The translations under genes and the position numbers were made by a program. The notes beneath the pieces were generated by a model. It was not told the DNA's origin, ran no database searches, and saw only the letters and a list, made by a program, of their open reading frames with translations. A stretch of DNA of 64,000 nucleotides from Pratylenchus scribneri (taxonomy: Eukaryota > Nematoda > Chromadorea > Rhabditida > Pratylenchidae). Positions 1 through 10,577 of this stretch are shown here, piece after piece; the stretch's first letter is position 1, and the number at the start of each line of letters is the position of its first letter. The DNA lies in contig JAQSEB010000032.1 in assembly GCA_030063045.1 (NCBI GenBank), positions 1,364,001 through 1,428,000 of the forward strand, in the 5' to 3' direction.

Positions 1-1326
1 AATATGAACACACAATTTTCGCCCTTTTTCAATTGTTTTGCTGCCCGAAGTGCGCCAGTGAGAATTGCGCCCGATGAACCGCCACTCAAAATGCCCTCCT
101 TCAAATGGAGTTTTCGGGCCATTTGGAATGTGTCCGTGTCGCTCGTCTTTTGCCAAAAATCAATATCGTTCATGTCCAACACGGATGGCACAAAATCGTA
201 GCCAATTCCCTCGACCAAATAATGTCCATGTTCTCCTTTGCTTCCTTCATTTTCATTGCCTCCGGCCGACAAAACTGAGCCAAATGGATCAACGCCAACA
301 ATCTACAAATGAATGTAAATGAATAGAAAGTCCAATTTTTGGGTACCTTGCATCCTGGACAACGTTTGTGAATTTTGCGTGAAATTCCCGTAATTGAACC
401 TCCCGTTCCGACGCCAACGACCACCATTTGAACATTCCCATCCAATGCATCCAAAATTTCCTCTGCTGTTCCCTCATAATGCGCAAGTGGATTGGCACAA
501 TTTTTGTACTAAAAAACAAAAGTTTAAAAATCAAAATAAAATTACCTGATCTAAAACGATTGAATTTGGAATTTCCTTCCTCATCTTGAACGCTTTTCCC
601 ACGTGCGATTGATCACTGTCGTAGGGGGCATCATCCTTGGTACGCACAATTTTGGCACCCAATGCTTTCAGTGTGACCTCCTTCTCTTTGCTCATTTTTT
701 CGGGCATCACAATGATACACGGATAACCTAAATAAATGGTCATCAAATTATTCAAATATTCGGAGCAGAATTTGTGACCTTTAACAGCGCAAGTCAATGC
801 CAATCCAATGCCCGTATTTCCAGATGTTGGTTCAATCACTGTCATCCCCGGTTTCAATCGACCAGTTTGTTCTGCTGCTTCCACCATTCGCAATGCAATC
901 CTGTCCTTTACTGAACCACCGGAATTCAAAAATTCGCATTTGCCATCTAAAAAAGCAAATAAAATATGAATTTATTGAGAAAAACAAACAAATGTTGCAT
1001 TCAATCCCATATTCGGCTGGAATTTTGTTTAATTTGACCTGAATTTTTTTGTGTTTAAATTGGTTTATTCAAAAATAATTACGAGAGGTGTTGATCCAAT
1101 TCCTTCGAGAATGTTGTCAAAAATTTTCGGCTTTTCTTTACTGAAAAATGCATAATAATTAATCAATATTTTTAATGTATAAAACTCACGGATATTTGGC
1201 AAATGGATAACGCCCAAAAGAATCTTCAATCGAATCCTCGTGCCAATGAACGCGTTTTTTTGCTTCTGGATCCCAGGGACGAACATCATCGGCCAATTCC
1301 TCTTTTTGCTGTGCTCTCGATGACAT
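1..1326 (-). CDS. cbs: cystathionine beta-synthase, 5' part (runs off window)
   Basis: PLP enzyme that condenses serine and homocysteine to cystathionine in cytosolic transsulfuration. Exons on the minus strand: 1190-1326, 1083-1140, 990-1038, 779-946, 546-727, 347-508 and 1-302 (continuing). Joined, they read through in one frame. The N-terminus has the RPWDP...W stretch resembling the segment before the catalytic core of human CBS, then GIGSTPLV. The PLP-lysine motif GGSVKDRI, the [10 protein letters not shown] loop and the GTGGSITG phosphate loop follow in the family order. The start is taken at AAAAATG (1326). An in-frame upstream ATG at 1389 would add 21 lysine-rich residues. The C-terminal regulatory part is outside the window, so a cysteine-synthase-like paralogue is not fully excluded. 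It is divergent from the transporter downstream. Confidence 0.93.
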
Positions 1327-1519
1327 TTTTATTTTCTTTAAACTCTTAAAAAATAATTTGTTAACGCTTTTTTTGTGTTGGTCATTCATCGAAAAATAAA
1401 TAGGAAAAAAAATAAATTTTTATCATTATTTTTATCTTGCTGAACTCACTGTTCAATTTTACTATTTAATCGTTACATTATCTATTCTATTCTTGAATTC
1501 CGACCTAATTCAACACAAA

Positions 1520-1614
1520 ATGATTAAAAGAATGAATGGAGAAGAAAGCGCCCCGAACTCTGCTCGATATAAGTTTGGAATGGAAATGGAAACTTTGATT
1601 GATGAGCTGCAGGG
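1520..1614 (+). CDS. candidate first exon of the SLC7-type gene
   Basis: Open frame with AAAATG start and donor at 1615. It encodes a 31-residue hydrophilic segment beginning MIKRMNGEESAP, like the cytoplasmic N-tail of these transporters. It ends in phase 2 while the next recognisable exon (2031) needs phase 1, so at least one exon would have to lie between. Assigned by position only. Confidence 0.35.
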
Positions 1615-2030
1615 GTAAATGGGAATAAAACCAGTAATAAAATGGGAAAGGAAGTGATCAACCCAAAAGAAATTAATTGGAAAGTATAGGGAATTGATCT
1701 AGTCCAAGGAGTTCTAGATGAATAAATTGGTGAATTCGAATTCATAAATCAAAAATACAGAAATAATTTAATTTCTTAGAGAAGAAAGATTGTAAAAGAA
1801 TGATGAAATTAAAATTGCAAATAATTTTTTTTAATTGTTGGGTTGGGTCCTAGATCCGTTCCGAATGATTACGAAATGAGAAGCAACAAGCAAAGCAAAT
1901 CGCAATCCAATATCCAATTCGCAAATCAATAAATTTAGGGAAATAGGATGAATTGTCATTTATGCGAATAAAAATGGGAATTATCAAAATGCCAATCTTC
2001 CCAGTACCATATACCGAACATCAATTTTAG
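1615..2030. other. non-coding stretch where SLC7 helices 1-4 would be expected
   Basis: Several TTAG/CTAG acceptor-like sites (about 1780, 1853 and 1938) but no frame encoding hydrophobic helices on either strand. I see no repeat or RNA gene here. Confidence 0.5.
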
Positions 2031-3858
2031 GGCTAATCACATGGATGAATTTCTTCGCTTTAGGCAAATTTGCCGCTCGTTTCCAAATTGCTGCTACAAT
2101 CGCAAAATTGGTTATTAATTAATTATTAATTTTTTGTAATTTTAATATTTTTCAGTTGGCTTGTTCATTAATAATTTTAACTGGATTCTATTATTGGTTT
2201 TTCCTGGATTGGAATGAAGGATTGCGCGAACCAATGGCAAAATCAAGGTAGATTAATTTTAAACAAAAATTACTAAAAAATTATATCATTAGGTGGAATG
2301 CTGGCGATTTGATGATGGGCCTTTATGGAGGCTTATATGCTGTTGGTCTTTAACATTTTTTTAAAATTCAAAACCAAATTTTAGTACAGCGGTTGGGACA
2401 TTTTGAACTATGGAACTGATGAAATTCAAAGGCCGAAAAGAAATGCACCATTGGCTTTATTGAGTGGAATTTTAATTGTTTTCTTGGTATTTTCGAGTTT
2501 TTTAATCAACTAAACCTTAATAAGGTTTATTTTTGCATCAATATTGCCTATTTTGCTGTGCTTGACGTGGAAACAATGAAAACGAGCAATGCGGTGGCAG
2601 CGGTGAGTCAAAAAATGAAATGGAAATATAAAAATTGTTTATTTTAGTTATTCAGCCAACGCACGCTGGGCAGATTCAGCGAAGCAATTCCATTTCTCAT
2701 TGGAGTTCTACTCATTGGTTCATTAAATTCAAATTTATTTTGTGGCTCTCGCTATATGTATGCGGCAGCAAAACAAGGTAAATTAAATAAATGATCCATC
2801 AATTCACATTTCTCATCTTAATCGAATATTTTCCCTCAGGACATTTGCCAACTTGCTTCAGTTGCGTCAATTCCCCCAATGAAAGTCCACGGGTTGCCGT
2901 TTTTGCTCAATCCGCGTTGGCAGTTGCCATTTCATTTGTTGGCGATTTGGATGGTAATTGATTTTAATTAAAAAAATGTGGAATAACAATAGCGCATTAG
3001 TGGGATAAAAATAATTAACCCCGAAGAGGATTCGAACCCATGACCTAAATACAGGAAATTGAAGAGTTCGCCCTCTAGGCTAAAGAATTCTTTCTGGGAA
3101 GTATTAATTTTTTTTATTTTCAGCTCTCATCGGATATGTAATGTTCGGATTCTGGGCTCAACGGGTGTTCACACTTTGCGCATTGTTGACAATTCGGTAC
3201 AGGAAAATTCCAGTTCACATTGATGCCATCCGAATGCCATTACCTTGGTTGGTCCATTAATTAATTAATTATTTTCTAATCACTTTTTTAATTTAAGCAT
3301 TTATCTTTTCCTTGCAATCAATTTGGTGCTCGTTACCATTCCAATTTGGCAGGAATTTGCCGTAAATATTCATTAATTCCTTCCTTCCACTCAAATTGTT
3401 TTTTCAAGGTCACTTCTCTGGGAATTTCAATTTGTTTTCTTGGCCTTGGCTTCTATTTTGTTTTCGTTAACAACCCACAAAACCGACCCGCAATTTTCTC
3501 TACAATTAATGGTCAGTAAAATTAATTAATAAATCGATACGATTATATTTTAAATTTCAGAAAAGGCCACTTTTCTTGCCCAAATCATTTTCGACGCCGT
3601 CCCGGATGTGAAGCAGCCATTTGCGGGTGGGAAAAAGCAGCCATCATTTTTATTGCCTTGCGATTCTCAACGAGAATTACTCCTCCAAACTAATTCGGGA
3701 ATGGACATCGTGGATGATGATCAAGCTGCTGGTCAGTCTCAATTAAAAAATAAATAAATTGACTAATTTATTCAATTTAAGTTTTGGATTTGCATTCGGA
3801 CGAAAAGAATATTATGATCCGAAATGGAAGTGGAAATACACTGAGAAAATTGTGGTAA
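2031..3858 (+). CDS. SLC7/LAT-type amino-acid transporter, N-terminus missing
   Basis: Light-chain-type amino-acid exchanger of the APC superfamily, a plasma-membrane protein. Exons: 2031-2110, 2156-2247, 2293-2341, 2385-2486, 2525-2602, 2648-2777, 2840-2953, 3124-3247, 3298-3361, 3409-3511, 3561-3731 and 3782-3858, all frame-compatible. Family landmarks are GKFAARFQIAATIAKLLA, GLYAYSGWDILNYGTDEI, then SGILIVF, LFCGSRYMYAAAKQGHLP and SPRVAVFAQ. The helices before the first of these (about 100-130 residues, including the GSGIF substrate-binding helix) are not found upstream. A plausible first exon (1520-1614, starting MIKRMNGEESAP, donor GGGTAAAT) has an incompatible phase with 2031 and the 416 bp between them encode no membrane helices. 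The gene is therefore truncated, has an unrecognised exon, or is misassembled. A poly(A) signal AATAAA lies at 4024. Confidence 0.85.
3013..3098 (-). repeat. tRNA-like / SINE-like fragment in transporter intron
   Basis: On the minus strand there is an A-box-like TTTAGCCTAGAGGG and, about 44 nt on, a perfect B box GGGTTCGAATCCTCT, within intron 2954-3123. The would-be acceptor arms do not pair, so it is not a functional tRNA. The fragment at 11716-11790 shares both boxes and the sequence between the B box and CGRGG, which suggests a dispersed tRNA-derived family. Confidence 0.55.
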
Positions 3859-4705
3859 CCGGAAAAAGGCCTATATTGGAACCAAAAAACGGGCAAAATC
3901 ACTTTGAAATCTCGATGGACCAACAAAATTATGCAATCATCACAAATTTTTGTATATTTTGAATCCATTCCCTCATTCCCAATTCATTGTGAAAATAATA
4001 TTTTAATCATCAAAATGTGAAACAATAAAACTTGTTACTGTTTATGAAAATTTCCTTCCACATTTGGAGGGAAAGGGAGAATTTTTGCTACTGCTGCAAA
4101 CTTTTATTTTGAATCGGAGGCAAGAGGATGGAGGAATTTGGTTTGTTGAATCATTGAATGGTGCCTCCAGCAAATTCGGGATTTGCATGTCAAAATGATG
4201 GTGACGATTCCACACGCAACAATTATTGAATAGAAGGGAAGAAAGAGGAAGGGTATTTGGAGGAAAGAAAGAAGGTAAATGGTTAATATCAGAAGCTTTC
4301 GTACATTAAAATTATCATTTTTTGGACCAAACTAAAGTCTAGACTTGACTAAAATAGCATAAATAATCATCTATCTGTTGTCAATCTCTGAAGAATTGAA
4401 CTACAAAGATCTAAGTTTCCCTTTCGTAGACTAGTTCCACTTTCCACTTCCTTCCACCCTCTTATCAAAGCAATTCCCCTTCCATAATATTCATCTAACA
4501 AAGGACACTTTTCATCATTCCTTTCATTTGATGATGAAAATCGCCCGACTCCAATTATTGAAAGGAAAAGTAGTGTCAAAAGGAAGAATGAAAGAAGAGT
4601 AATCGACGGAACAGAAAAATTATCAATTTTACGGAAAATTCACGCTTCCAATCCAATAAAAGTTTCAATATTTAAATAGATTTGAACATTTAATTCCAAG
4701 AAAAA
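3859..4705. other. intergenic, transporter 3' UTR and hrg-1 upstream
   Basis: Contains AATAAA at 4024-4029 about 165 bp after the transporter stop. The rest is AT-rich without a credible exon. A 70-codon minus frame at 4367-4579 shows no homology I recognise. Confidence 0.6.
4024..4029 (+). terminator. poly(A) signal of the SLC7-type gene
   Basis: Canonical AATAAA about 165 bp after the stop codon. Confidence 0.6.
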
Positions 4706-5419
4706 ATGAAAATTGGAATGAAAATTCGTCTGATTTGGGCTGGAATCGGAATTTCGGCTGGATTAATGGCAGGCACCGTTTTTTGGATCAGTTATCAGGT
4801 AAAAGTGGGAGAAATTAAATAAATAAATTGAATTAACTTGTAAAGAATTATTTGGCTGTTCTTCTGGCCTATTTCAGTTCCATTTGTGCCATCTACCTTT
4901 TTTATACCCATTGGGCATATCACAAATCGTGGATGTTTGATTGGTCTCAAAGGAGGATTCAGATGGCTTGGATTACCAGTAAATTTATAGAAAATAGTGG
5001 AAATTGAAATTGTTTCTCTAGATATGATAATTTCTGTCCTTGGGACAATTGGAATGGCAATTAGCCTGATTTTAGCCGGAATTAAGGGCCAAACATTGAC
5101 CCATGAAGGATTGATGGGGACAAATTTGTGGATTGTCGCAGTTTGGTTCTGGTAAATATCGTCAAAATTATTATATTCCTCAATATTTTCGTTTTCTTTT
5201 TTAGGATGACAGCAAAGGTGGGGGTTTTGGAAATTTTATTTTAAAAATTATTATTAAAATTCAAAGTGGGCCCTTGCTTCCTGCATCTACACCCGCCATT
5301 ACAGCAAAGAGGTAACAATGCCATTATTATTGCCTAAATTGGGCGCAAATTTTGCAAATTCACGCCGGAAATTTATTCCAATGATTGATGCCAGCACCCA
5401 AACAGATTCACAAAAATAG
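4706..5419 (+). CDS. hrg-1: HRG-1/SLC48A1 haem transporter
   Basis: Four-helix endolysosomal or plasma-membrane haem permease; nematodes are haem auxotrophs and depend on this family. Exons: 4706-4798, 4846-4978, 5022-5151, 5205-5217 (only 13 bp) and 5267-5419, giving 173 aa. The alignment to human SLC48A1 is recognisable from memory across the core: the TH..Y motif after helix 2 (here [10 protein letters not shown]), then the GQTLTHEG loop and, in the last helix, the [16 protein letters not shown] block corresponding to FKWAFLLSLYAHRY. The C-tail has FANSRRKF, resembling the FARKY-type tail motif described for worm HRG-1. The 13 bp microexon encodes MTAK and is needed to keep frame. It is convergent with the TRMT10C gene. 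Confidence 0.9.
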
Positions 5420-5693
5420 AAATGCACTCAATACTAATCAAACAATACAATTGCCAATTATCGCTTTCCTTTATTTATTTCCTATTTTTTGCTTAGCTTT
5501 TGCTAATTTTATATTTTTGTACTTATAAATTTGACTAATTTTGTACATAAAAATTTGCAGATAATTAAACAAAGTGTTGATTTGGCAAAGAATTGAGAAA
5601 AAAATTTGGAAGATTATTTATTTTTAAATGATGTCTTTTTATTTTCAAATTATTTTCAAAAATAACAATGAAATTTAAAAATGATTGAATTAA

Positions 5694-7582
5694 TTAATAA
5701 CGTTTTAAAGTTTTTGCATAATCAACAACGAATGATTGAATTAATTGATCGGTGGTGTCTAAATCCTGCGGGTAATCTCCCAATGTGTCCGAAATCAATT
5801 GAATAATTCGTCTCTTCTCATTCCGATGATCTTGAACTGCTTGAAATCTGTGCTCCTTCATTTGCTCGATTCTCTCTTCTTTGCTCTTTCTTCGATAGCT
5901 GAATGTGAAGGGAATTTATTTTTCAATAAATTTGAATTCAAATTTACTCTGGTATATTTTTCTCTATAGCCGTGCCCCAATCGCCTCCATTATTGGCAAC
6001 ATCCTGTAATATTTTGATGATATTCACAAAAGGCACATAAACTGGGCCAGTAACCCATCTGAAATTTATTTGAATTAAAGCTGTGATTTTTTTTAATTAC
6101 TCACTTCATATATCGCTTCAATGGGAGACACATTGTTTGGTAACCTTTTCGTCTAACTGCTCCAATTGATTCCTAAAAAGGGTGAATGTAAAAGATTGTT
6201 GGTAATATTTTTGATTATTTAAAATATTAAAATTTATAATAAAAAATCCTTTTAATAAATGTAAATATTAATTAACCAGCCTTTTGTTTATCAAATGTAA
6301 GCGGAACAACATAAGCCTTGTGAATGAGCGGACCATCGAGCATTTTATCGGCAAATCTTTGATGTGAAAATAATTAATTAATTATTTTAATATTTTAAAC
6401 AAACTTTGATATATAAATGACTTGTTTTCTTGGATCCTTCTCTTTTGGGTCGTGGAATGGATCATTGCTATACAAATTGCCTTCCGAACAGTTTTTCCCC
6501 AATTCAGTATTCAAAATAAAACTGAAAATTTTTTATTTTAATTAAGCTGAAAAATTGGCAAAAACTTTTTAAATAAATTTCTCGTATGTTCATCTTTGGG
6601 TTTTACGTTAATATATGCAGTTGGCATTACGGCACGAGATTCCATATTTGTCTAAAAAAAATATTTTAAAATTAATGAGAATTATTTCTTAACATACAAA
6701 AAGGACATGTTCCGTGTTTCGTTTGACTTTGTTGTATTCCACTGGTATCATATTGGGTAAAAATTGACAATCGAAAAGTATTTTTGGCATATCCAAAGCA
6801 ACCGCTGAGTGGTAATACCACATCAGATATGAATTGAACCCTAAAAAATTGAATCAGCCTTGGAAAAAAATTATAAAAATTTACTTGTGATATCTGTTCT
6901 CCTCATTGGATTATAAATAACATTGTACCCAGCTTGGCCATAACCCATTCCACCAGCTTCAAGTTTGGCTTTCTAAATATGTTTTATGAGTAAATTATTA
7001 ATTTATTAAACCATTTCAGCAACACGTTCGTCATAAATTTTTCTGTAATGTTGTTTATTTCTTATATCATTCGCTTCTCTCTGCTCTGTTATGCCCATAT
7101 ACCACAAATAATGAACGCGATCTTCCATTTTATTTCTTTTGAGTAAGCTAAAATATTCCAATTAGAAAATTAGATAATGTAAATCATACTTGAGCCAATG
7201 TTTATCCTGGAATACTGTCGGGACACGAGTGGAAAAATATTCATAAATCTGTTTAATGGGAAATAATTACATCAAAAACAACGCAAAAATATGAAAAAAC
7301 CTCAAATTCTTTTTGAATTCTTTTCACTTTTTCTTCAATTGCTTTATTTTCTTTAATCATTGCCGCCAAATTCTCAGTTGGTTCACATTTTGCATGAATA
7401 TTATTCATATCTTCTTGATTAGCAAAACCTTGATTTGATGAACTTTCATCAATTGATTCATTCTGATTTGATGAAGTAAATGGTTGTTGTTCGACTGTTG
7501 ATTGATGACGTAGAATTTGAAAATTTAGGCGATTGTTTAAATTTTTCACTGAAAAAGCTCCGCGGAAGAAGGAAGTAAGCAT
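5694..7582 (-). CDS. trmt10c: mitochondrial TRMT10C / MRPP1-like tRNA methyltransferase
   Basis: SPOUT-type TRM10 protein, predicted subunit of the mitochondrial tRNA m1R9 methyltransferase and RNase P. Exons on the minus strand: 7301-7582, 7190-7248, 7012-7147, 6885-6972, 6698-6840, 6566-6651, 6405-6521, 6281-6356, 6105-6172, 5948-6058 and 5694-5898 (456 aa, sum divisible by 3). The N-terminus MLTSFFRGAFSVKNL is basic and amphipathic, fitting a mitochondrial presequence. A Lys/Glu-rich helix (MIKENKAIEEKVKRIQ) precedes the TRM10 domain. Domain landmarks are KILFDCQF, VIYISKF, HKAYVVPLTF, YQTMCLPLKRYMKW and NNGGDWGTAI, close to human MRPP1 (ECLPLDKYLQW, NNGNWQEAL). Keeping the frame across 6173-6280 requires a non-GT donor (AAG|GCTGG), the weakest border in the model. 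The start is the first ATG after an in-frame gap. Confidence 0.9.
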
Positions 7583-8157
7583 CTGGAAATATTTTCCTTA
7601 AAATTTTTTCAGTTTTTATAAAGGATTTTGGATTTTCTCTAAAATTTACGAAAAAAGGAAATTGGATGGTTTGGATAAAAAGTCTTAAAGATATTTTCCT
7701 TCTTTTTCGGGGTGCAGTGCGTTTTGTTCCTGCATTCATAAAATTTATAAGTTAAAACATTTTATCCAAACCGGTTTTCGCCTATTAAATCTCTTGATAA
7801 AATAAAATAAAAATGGTTTTTGAAGCCAAAAACGGAGGTAGAAACCATTTAAACTCAAAGTAAACTGTAAACCTAATGGGCAGAATGCCATAATAACTGA
7901 AAAATTTTGCGAAACGCCAAACGCGCCAGCCAAGCCGCCACCCACCCGCAACCGCACCCGGCGCCCCCCCCCCCCCCCCCCTACCTTTTCGTTTTCGGTG
8001 ATGAAACGTGAAAAAACCTTCCATATCATTTCAGTAGGAGATTTTTATTTGCAAATTAATTGATGATAATGATAAATGCTAGATTTCCATTTTATTTTTA
8101 GATATCTTTTAGTGATCGATCATTAATAATTAAATAGACAATAACAACAGAAGAACA
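7583..8157. other. divergent intergenic region trmt10c / eif-3.J
   Basis: Shared upstream region of two head-to-head genes. It holds a GC-rich patch ending in an 18-nt poly(C) tract (7964-7981). Long minus-strand frames here (7745-8029) run through the homopolymer and encode nothing recognisable. Confidence 0.6.
7964..7981 (+). repeat. poly(C) tract, 18 nt
   Basis: Uninterrupted C18, preceded by CCACCC/CCCGGCG-type sequence. One of seven long G/C homopolymers in the window. Confidence 0.95.
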
Positions 8158-9192
8158 ATGAGCGACAATTGGGGTAGCAAATTGATTAATTATTCTAAGA
8201 ATTCAATCCTCAAATTTAGATGATGATGATTATGATCCAACGGCGCAGATCACAGCACAAGCCTCTGATAAACTTGCGACACTCGGATTGGATGAAGTCA
8301 TTAGGCAGAATAAGCCTACGTCGTCAATAACTCAGGCGGAAGAGACCAATAGTGGAGCTAACAAAAAAGCGGATGGAGAACGATCAATGGTAAATATACT
8401 AACAATAATTTTCTATATTTTCGCATTTTAAGTCAATAACAAGGACGGATTATGAACTCACTGAAATGGAGAAACGAGAAGCGCAACTTCGTCAGGATGG
8501 TGCAGCTGCCATGGATCTTTTTGGTTAATTCCAATTATTTAATCAAATTAATTAACTTAAATTATTAGGAATAACCGTTGAACGCAAAGAACCAACATTT
8601 AACGACCTTCGAACCAAATCGGACTTCCAGGCTTTTGCTGACAAACTTGGTGAACAAATCGCATCCAGGCACTCAGATACAAATTATCTATTCTTTGTCA
8701 ACACACTCGTGGATCACATTACCAAGCCAAGTAAATAATAATTTTGATTTTTTTAAATTTTATATTTTTAGTGACAAAAATACAACTCCAAAGTGTCAAA
8801 GAAATTGTGCAGGTAAATTTTTAATGCAATCTTATCCCTAAAAATGTATAACATGGGCAAATTGAGTTGGTATTTTTGCAATATTATCTAAAAAATACCA
8901 AATTATTTGCTCAAAATCAAATTCCCATTCGTTAAAAGATCACCAAAAAATTATTCAAAGAATTTTTTGGTGTAAAAAAACGACACAATTTTGTTATAAA
9001 TTGTTTCAATTCTCATTCTTCACAATTTAGGTGCATTTGAATGTTCATACGAAAGAAGAAGAACAAAAAATGAAGCAAGATCAAAAGGATAGAACTCAAA
9101 AGGATATGAAGAAAGCGAAGAAAAAGCAAATCAAAGAGGACTATGTGGACGATGAATATGATGATTTTGATGAGAAATTCAATCGATATTGA
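8158..9192 (+). CDS. eif-3.J: translation initiation factor eIF3 subunit J
   Basis: Loosely bound eIF3 subunit acting at the 40S ribosome decoding centre. Exons: 8158-8173, 8220-8389, 8433-8523, 8569-8730, 8772-8812 and 9031-9192 (213 aa, in frame throughout). It begins MSDNWDDDDYD, the acidic Trp-containing N-terminus typical of eIF3j. The middle has EMEKREAQLRQDGAAAMDLF and a conserved FADKL...Y..F...L section. The C-terminus is a Lys/Glu-rich helix ending DDFDEKFNRY. The ATG follows an ACAACAG site by 8 nt, fitting trans-splicing. Poly(A) signal AATAAA at 9307. First member of a proposed eif-3.J/tpk-1/lsd1 operon; the next ATG is 224 bp after the stop. Confidence 0.93.
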
Positions 9193-9306
9193 AAGAAGAA
9201 TCGAAATATGGGATGAGAGATATAAAAGCCTTGCTTTGATTAAAAATGTATTTGTTGTTTTCGATGACTGCTCAAAAATGCAGTTGAATTTACGCTTCCA
9301 ATTATG

Positions 9307-9312
9307 AATAAA
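9307..9312 (+). terminator. poly(A) signal of eif-3.J
   Basis: AATAAA about 115 bp after the eIF3j stop and about 100 bp before the next ATG, the arrangement expected between operon genes. Confidence 0.6.
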
Positions 9313-9415
9313 CGGATATGCTTTTTCATTCTTGTTTCAAATATAATCTTTTTAACATGACATTATTTTATTTTTATTACTAATTTATTAAGTAATTTTG
9401 ATTTTATCCAGTAAA

Positions 9416-10386
9416 ATGTGTTTTCGTTTGCATAAACCATTTGAACTTATACAAAAATATGCGGACGGATTGGCAGTTATAATCATCAATAGTCCGAGGA
9501 CGGGTTTTTCCACTCCTCTGCGAACAATTTGGAACAATGCAAAAATCCGTCTTTGCACTGATGGAGCGGCAAATTTGCTTGTCGAATTATGTCGGTTTGT
9601 CAGAATATTTTATTAAACCAAAATGACTAAATAATTTGAAGGTCAAAAATAATGGAATATCCGGCAATAATTGTTGGCGATTTTGATTCAATTACGGAAG
9701 AGACAAAGAAATTTTTCATTGGACGATTACGGCATGAGCCCGATCAAGATAGCACAGATTTATCAAAAACATTGAAAGTTCTAATGGAGATGGTAAAAAT
9801 TAATTAAATAATTTAATTAAAAATTTATTTAGTTTCACAATCCGCAAGCTGAAATTGAGGGAATTCTTTTATTTGGCGGTCTCAATGGTCGTTTCGATCA
9901 TGTTCTCGCAACATTGAATTCAATGCTTTTGCAGGTAATATTTTGGTTGCCTAATTTATTTTTAATATTTTTATTCAGATTCAATCGCATCCGGATATCC
10001 CAATTTACGGATTGGATGATCAGAATTTTATTACAATTTTACCGCAGGTTAATAAATAATTGTTTATTATAAAATAATTTCTCCTTTTAGGGTGAATCAC
10101 ATTTCGAACTTTCAAAAGAACATTTGACCGGCAATTGCGGTTTACTACCAATTGTGCAGAAACGAACCATTGTGAACACAAACGGGCTGAAATGGGAACT
10201 AAGTAGGTTAAAACTAATTTTTAAATCATCATAAAATCCAATTTTTATTTTATAGATGAAACGGAACTCGAATATGGGAAGTTGGTGAGCACTTCAAATC
10301 ATATAATTCGGCCAGAACAATTACAAATCAAATCGAATGAACCGGTGGTCTTCACATTTGAACTGAAACCTAATGAAATGCTTTGA
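9416..10386 (+). CDS. tpk-1: thiamine pyrophosphokinase
   Basis: Transfers pyrophosphate from ATP to thiamine, making the cofactor TPP in the cytosol. Exons: 9416-9594, 9642-9792, 9833-9934, 9979-10047, 10091-10202 and 10256-10386 (247 aa, normal size). Motifs match human TPK1: CTDGAANLL, VGDFDSI, the DQDSTDLSKTLK metal/substrate motif, LFGGLNGRFDHVLATLN, then CGLLPIV and the C-terminal thiamine-pocket LVSTSNHI. The ATG at 9416 is four nt after a TTTATCCAG acceptor-like site; the in-frame TTG at 9398 lies upstream of that site and is not used. Poly(A) signal at 10469. Middle gene of the proposed operon, 192 bp before lsd1. Confidence 0.95.
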
Positions 10387-10468
10387 ACAAAAATGATCTC
10401 AATCTCATTTTTTTAATATTATTTTTCAATGTGCCATTTTCGAATTATAATTGCCTTGAATGAATTTT

Positions 10469-10474
10469 AATAAA
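10469..10474 (+). terminator. poly(A) signal of tpk-1
   Basis: AATAAA about 85 bp after the stop and about 100 bp upstream of the lsd1 ATG. Confidence 0.55.
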
Positions 10475-10577
10475 TATTTTAAAATTTATTAATAGCATTT
10501 GTTTAAATAAGTTTATTTTACTATATTTATTATTAATTTAAATATAAATTTATTTTGATTAATTTTAGTTAAAAGAG

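Noticed and set aside
3013..3098. Functional tRNA-Arg (CCT) gene
   Set aside because: T-arm and A/B boxes are present but the acceptor and T stems do not pair; more likely tRNA-derived repeat.
7745..8029. Minus-strand frames reading Gly-rich through 7964-7981
   Set aside because: They exist only because of the poly(C) homopolymer between two divergent genes.
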